A stretch of DNA of 64,000 nt. Origin: HTCC5015 sp051747425 (GTDB taxonomy: Bacteria; Pseudomonadota; Gammaproteobacteria; HTCC5015). A program made the position numbers and the translations under genes. This document shows, piece by piece, positions 61,316 through 64,000 of this stretch. How positions within the stretch are numbered: position 1 is the first letter of the stretch; every line of letters starts with the position of its first letter. Under the pieces are notes generated by a model that saw only the letters and a list, made by a program, of their open reading frames with translations, was not told the origin of the DNA and did not search any database. Location of the stretch: contig JBNJGD010000012.1 in NCBI GenBank assembly GCA_051747425.1, positions 1-64,000 on the forward strand, read 5' to 3'.

Positions 61316-62275
61316 ATGATCGTCGTCACTGGCGCCGCCGGTTTTATCGGCAGCAATCTCGTCAAGGCCCTGAATGAGCGCGGTCGCACGGACATTCTGG
61401 CCGTGGACGACCTCTCGGACGGCACCAAGATGTTCAATCTGGCCGACCTCGAGATTGCCGATTACATGGACAAGGACGATTTTCTGGGCAGCGTTCTTTC
61501 CGGCGATCTGGACGGCCAGGTCGAGGTGATTTTCCACCAGGGCGCCTGTTCGGACACCACCGAATGGGACGGTCGCTTTGTGATGGAGAACAACTACGAG
61601 TACACCAAGGACCTGTTCCACTTCTGTCAGCAACAGGGGGCGCCGTTTATCTACGCTTCCTCGGCCTCGGTCTACGGCGGCAGCAGCGAGTTTGTGGAGC
61701 GGCGCGAGGTCGAGCGTCCGCTCAATATGTACGCCTATTCCAAATTTCAGTTTGACCAGTATTTGCGCCGCCACATGGATCGCTGTCAGTCCCAGGTGGC
61801 CGGGTTGCGCTACTTTAATGTCTACGGCCCCCGCGAGCAGCACAAGGGCGGCATGTCCAGTGTGGCCTTCCACTTCAATAACCAGATTCGCGAAAGCGGC
61901 GTCTGCCGCCTGTTTGCCGGCACCGAGGGCTATGGCGACGGTGAGCAGCGCCGGGACTTCGTCTATGTCGGCGATGTGGTGGCGGTCAATCTCTGGCTGT
62001 GGGACAACCCCTCGGTGAGCGGCATTTTTAATTGCGGTTCCGGTCGCAGCCAGTCCTTCAACGAGGTGGCCAACGCCGTCATCGACTGGCACGGCAAGGG
62101 CAAAATCGAGTACATTCCCTTCCCGGAAAAGCTCAAGGGCGCCTACCAGAGCTTCACCCAGGCTGATATCTCGGCCCTGAGAGAAGCCGGCTTCGATAAA
62201 CCGTTCAAAACGGTGGAAGAGGCGGTGCCGGAGTACCTGGACTGGTTGTCCCAACAGCACTTTATCGGCCAATAG
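61316..62275 (+). CDS. hldD: ADP-L-glycero-D-manno-heptose 6-epimerase
   Basis: Epimerises the heptose donor before transfer to Kdo. 319 residues; GAAGFIGSN cofactor loop and the extended-SDR YSKFQFDQ catalytic site. Start ATG 61316 has CGGAG at good spacing; a GTG three codons upstream is less likely. Confidence 0.96.
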   Translation: MIVVTGAAGFIGSNLVKALNERGRTDILAVDDLSDGTKMFNLADLEIADYMDKDDFLGSVLSGDLDGQVEVIFHQGACSDTTEWDGRFVMENNYEYTKDLFHFCQQQGAPFIYASSASVYGGSSEFVERREVERPLNMYAYSKFQFDQYLRRHMDRCQSQVAGLRYFNVYGPREQHKGGMSSVAFHFNNQIRESGVCRLFAGTEGYGDGEQRRDFVYVGDVVAVNLWLWDNPSVSGIFNCGSGRSQSFNEVANAVIDWHGKGKIEYIPFPEKLKGAYQSFTQADISALREAGFDKPFKTVEEAVPEYLDWLSQQHFIGQ

Positions 62276-62290
62276 GAGCGAGCGGTTTTT

Positions 62291-63316
62291 ATGGCTTCTT
62301 CCCAGCGTATATTGGTGGTCGGTCCCTCCTGGGTCGGGGACATGGTAATGGCCCAGAGCCTGTTTAAATCCCTCAAGCAACAATACCCCGAGGCCGAAAT
62401 TGATGTTGTGGCTCCGGCTTGGTCACTGCCGGTGCTGGAGAAAATGCCTGAAGTTAGGCGCGGTCTGGCGCTGGCGGTGGGTCACGGTGAAGGGGGGTTG
62501 AAGAAACGCTACGCTCTGGGCAAGTCCCTGCGTGGGCAGTACGATCGCGCCATTGTTTTGCCGCGGTCACTCAAGGCAGCCCTGGTGCCCTTTTTTGCCA
62601 AAGTGCCCGTTCGCACCGGCTTTCTGGGTGAGATGCGCTATGGCCTCATTAACGACATCCGCCCTTTCGACAAGACCCTGCTGGATCAGACGGTCAAGCG
62701 CTTTGTCGCCCTCGGCCAGCCGGCTGGAGCCAGGCTCACAGAAATGGCGCTTCCCAAACCTGAACTGGCTGTTGATCTGTCGGCGTCTGATACCGCCATG
62801 GAGAGACTCTCCCTGAATACGGACAAGCCCGCGGTCGGTTTTATGCCGGGGGCCGAGTTTGGCCCGGCCAAGCAGTGGCCGGCCGAGCACTTTGCCGCGC
62901 TGGCGACCAAAGTGGCGTCCGAAGGGGGGCAGGTGTGGATATTCGGCTCGGCCAAGGACCGCGAGGTGGCTAACGACATCAACACAGCGGCCGGCGGCGT
63001 CTGCCGTAATTTGTGTGGCGAGACCTCGCTGGCCGAAGTGGTGGATCTGGTAGGACGAGTCGATGTGGCGGTGAGCAACGACTCAGGGTTGATGCATGTG
63101 GCCGCCGCGACAGGGCGACCGGTGGTGGCCGTCTACGGATCATCCAGCCCGGAATTTACGCCGCCACTGACTGAGTATGCAGACATTCACTGGCTGCGGC
63201 TGGAGTGCAGCCCCTGTTTTGATCGCACTTGCCGCTTTGGTCACTATCGTTGTCTCCGGGAGATCGCCCCGGAGACCATTTATCAGTCCTGCAAACGGTT
63301 CATGCGCGATGTCTAA
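62291..63316 (+). CDS. waaF: ADP-heptose:LPS heptosyltransferase II
   Basis: GT9 enzyme adding the second inner-core heptose. 341 residues with VVGPSWVGDMVMAQSL, MPGAEFGPAKQWP and VAVSNDSGLMHVAAATGRPVV cut across the C-terminal donor site; a final Cys-rich LECSPCFDRTCRFGHYRC is typical. The 3' end overlaps the next gene by 8 bp. Confidence 0.95.
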   Translation: MASSQRILVVGPSWVGDMVMAQSLFKSLKQQYPEAEIDVVAPAWSLPVLEKMPEVRRGLALAVGHGEGGLKKRYALGKSLRGQYDRAIVLPRSLKAALVPFFAKVPVRTGFLGEMRYGLINDIRPFDKTLLDQTVKRFVALGQPAGARLTEMALPKPELAVDLSASDTAMERLSLNTDKPAVGFMPGAEFGPAKQWPAEHFAALATKVASEGGQVWIFGSAKDREVANDINTAAGGVCRNLCGETSLAEVVDLVGRVDVAVSNDSGLMHVAAATGRPVVAVYGSSSPEFTPPLTEYADIHWLRLECSPCFDRTCRFGHYRCLREIAPETIYQSCKRFMRDV

Positions 63317-63725
63317 GATCATTGGATACACCACCGGGGTCTACGACCTTTTTCACATCGGCCACCTCAATGTTCTTCGCCGGGCCAAAATGGAGTGCGA
63401 CTACCTGATTGTCGGCGTCACCACTGACGAGCTGGCCTACGCACGCAAGGCCAAGCAGCCGGTGATTCCCTTTTCCGAGCGGCTGGCGATTGTCGAGGCG
63501 ATCAAGTTTGTCGATGAAGTGGTGCCCCAGACGCACATGGACAAGTTCGCCGCCTGGAAAGATCTGAAGTTTGACCGCATGTTTGTGGGTGACGACTGGA
63601 AAGGCACGGACAAGTGGAATCAGCTGGAAAAGGAGTTTGCCGAGGTGGGCGTGGAAATCGTTTACTTTCCCTATACCGAGCACACTTCCAGTACCTTCCT
63701 CAGATCCGTTCTGGAGAAAATCTAG
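63309..63725 (+). CDS. Glycerol-3-phosphate cytidylyltransferase-like protein (TagD family)
   Basis: 138 residues of a nucleotidyltransferase fold: GVYDLFHIGHLNVLRRAK with HIGH at 16-19, VGDDWKGTDKWNQLEKE and the C-terminal HTSSTFLR where TagD has the ISTT element. It would activate a sugar- or polyol-phosphate for the LPS core or a surface polymer. The ATG overlaps the waaF stop; its own stop overlaps the convergent gene on the minus strand by 4 bp. Confidence 0.82.
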   Translation: MSKIIGYTTGVYDLFHIGHLNVLRRAKMECDYLIVGVTTDELAYARKAKQPVIPFSERLAIVEAIKFVDEVVPQTHMDKFAAWKDLKFDRMFVGDDWKGTDKWNQLEKEFAEVGVEIVYFPYTEHTSSTFLRSVLEKI

Positions 63726-64000
63726 TCACTGCGGGCGTTTGAGGTGAAGTAGTCTGCCACCCGGACAGACGCCTTGCCGTCCATCTTGCCCATGATTTCA
63801 TCGGCGTATTTCAGCCGATAGTGCTCGAGCAATTTGGGCTTTTCCATGTGTGCATCGACCAGCCCCCGAAGGTCCTTGTACCGGGCGGCCCTGTCGGCGA
63901 CGCGCTGATAGTGGAGGGTGGTGTCGTCCAGGCGTTTTTTGATGCGGTATTTAAAAGGCCCGCGGTAGCCCAGCCTTAGCCGGATAAAGTCGCAAATAAT
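63722..64000 (-). CDS. Unrecognised gene, C-terminal 92 residues only (runs off the window)
   Basis: An open minus-strand frame from the window edge to a TAG at 63724-63722. It reads through FIRLRLGYRGPFKYRIKKRL and ends VADYFTSNARSD. It is basic, helical and without a recognised motif. Coding is supported by an uninterrupted frame and the tight 4-bp convergent overlap with the TagD-like gene. Given the LPS core context it may be a core-modifying enzyme or transferase, but this is a guess. Confidence 0.5.
   Translation of the reverse strand: MICDFIRLRLGYRGPFKYRIKKRLDDTTLHYQRVADRAARYKDLRGLVDAHMEKPKLLEHYRLKYADEIMGKMDGKASVRVADYFTSNARSD

Overview
The window looks like chromosome from a GC-rich gammaproteobacterium, probably marine or aquatic. 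The best evidence is the housekeeping synteny: dsbD-aroQ-accB-accC-prmA-(DUF3426)-dusB-fis-purH-purD is the order known from Pseudomonas-type gammaproteobacteria, and rhlB-trxA-rho neighbours are also gammaproteobacterial. Genus and family cannot be fixed from this sequence. A perfect CIRCE operator in front of groESL implies that the strain also encodes HrcA.

Layout. (1) 1-66 is the end of an IS110-type transposase cut by the window edge. (2) 253-14236 is a surface-polysaccharide (O-antigen-like) locus. It holds nucleotide-sugar enzymes for a diamino-uronic acid (TviB/WbpO-, WbpB-, LpxD-like and WbpE-like proteins), then an AT-richer cassette (Wzx flippase, Wzy polymerase, GT4, FemAB/GNAT-like protein), a sulfotransferase, a phosphoglycosyl transferase, a second DegT aminotransferase and a WbpM-like dehydratase. 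(3) 14257-22984 is an export module with its own promoter: an 18-stranded-type beta-barrel, a short Wza-type OPX lipoprotein, a Wzc tyrosine autokinase, a PHP-type phosphatase, a membrane protein of unknown function, two paralogous small exported proteins, and a Wzy/WaaL-like membrane protein. (4) 23420-31209 carries pteridine reductase, uppP, a VanZ protein, cca, a GIY-YIG protein, rhlB, a REP-associated tyrosine transposase, trxA and rho. (5) 31569-36801 holds exported proteins of mostly unknown function. (6) 37172-50435 is the dusB-fis, purH-tal-purD, prmA-accC-accB-aroQ, tlpA-dsbD region, with two small outer-membrane proteins. (7) 50470-56488 is groES-groEL, glnE and ilvE. (8) 56492-63725 is an LPS core module: WaaL-type ligase, GT2-GT4 fusion, hldE, hldD, waaF and a TagD-like cytidylyltransferase. 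An unrecognised gene on the minus strand runs off the right edge.

The genome is packed with dispersed palindromic repeats. I distinguish five families: A, about 77 nt with GTCATCGCGAG/GCAATGAC ends, ten copies; B, CCGGAAAGCGC palindromes; C, inverted CACAGAG arms bracketing other repeats; D, GGAGCGGCGCC REPs and their GGCCCGGGG partner, which flank the RAYT transposase gene; E, GGCGGATGTGGC. They fill nearly every gap of more than 200 bases. A sixth palindrome type has entered a coding sequence in frame (4337-4421).

The points most worth checking are: the apparent single-base deletion joining accB to accC; the palindrome insertion in the WbpE-like enzyme; the paralogous pair of exported proteins beside the export operon; the nested repeat islands; the short-OPX plus beta-barrel export pair; and the promoter plus terminator-like hairpin before purH. 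I saw no tRNA, rRNA or CRISPR array.
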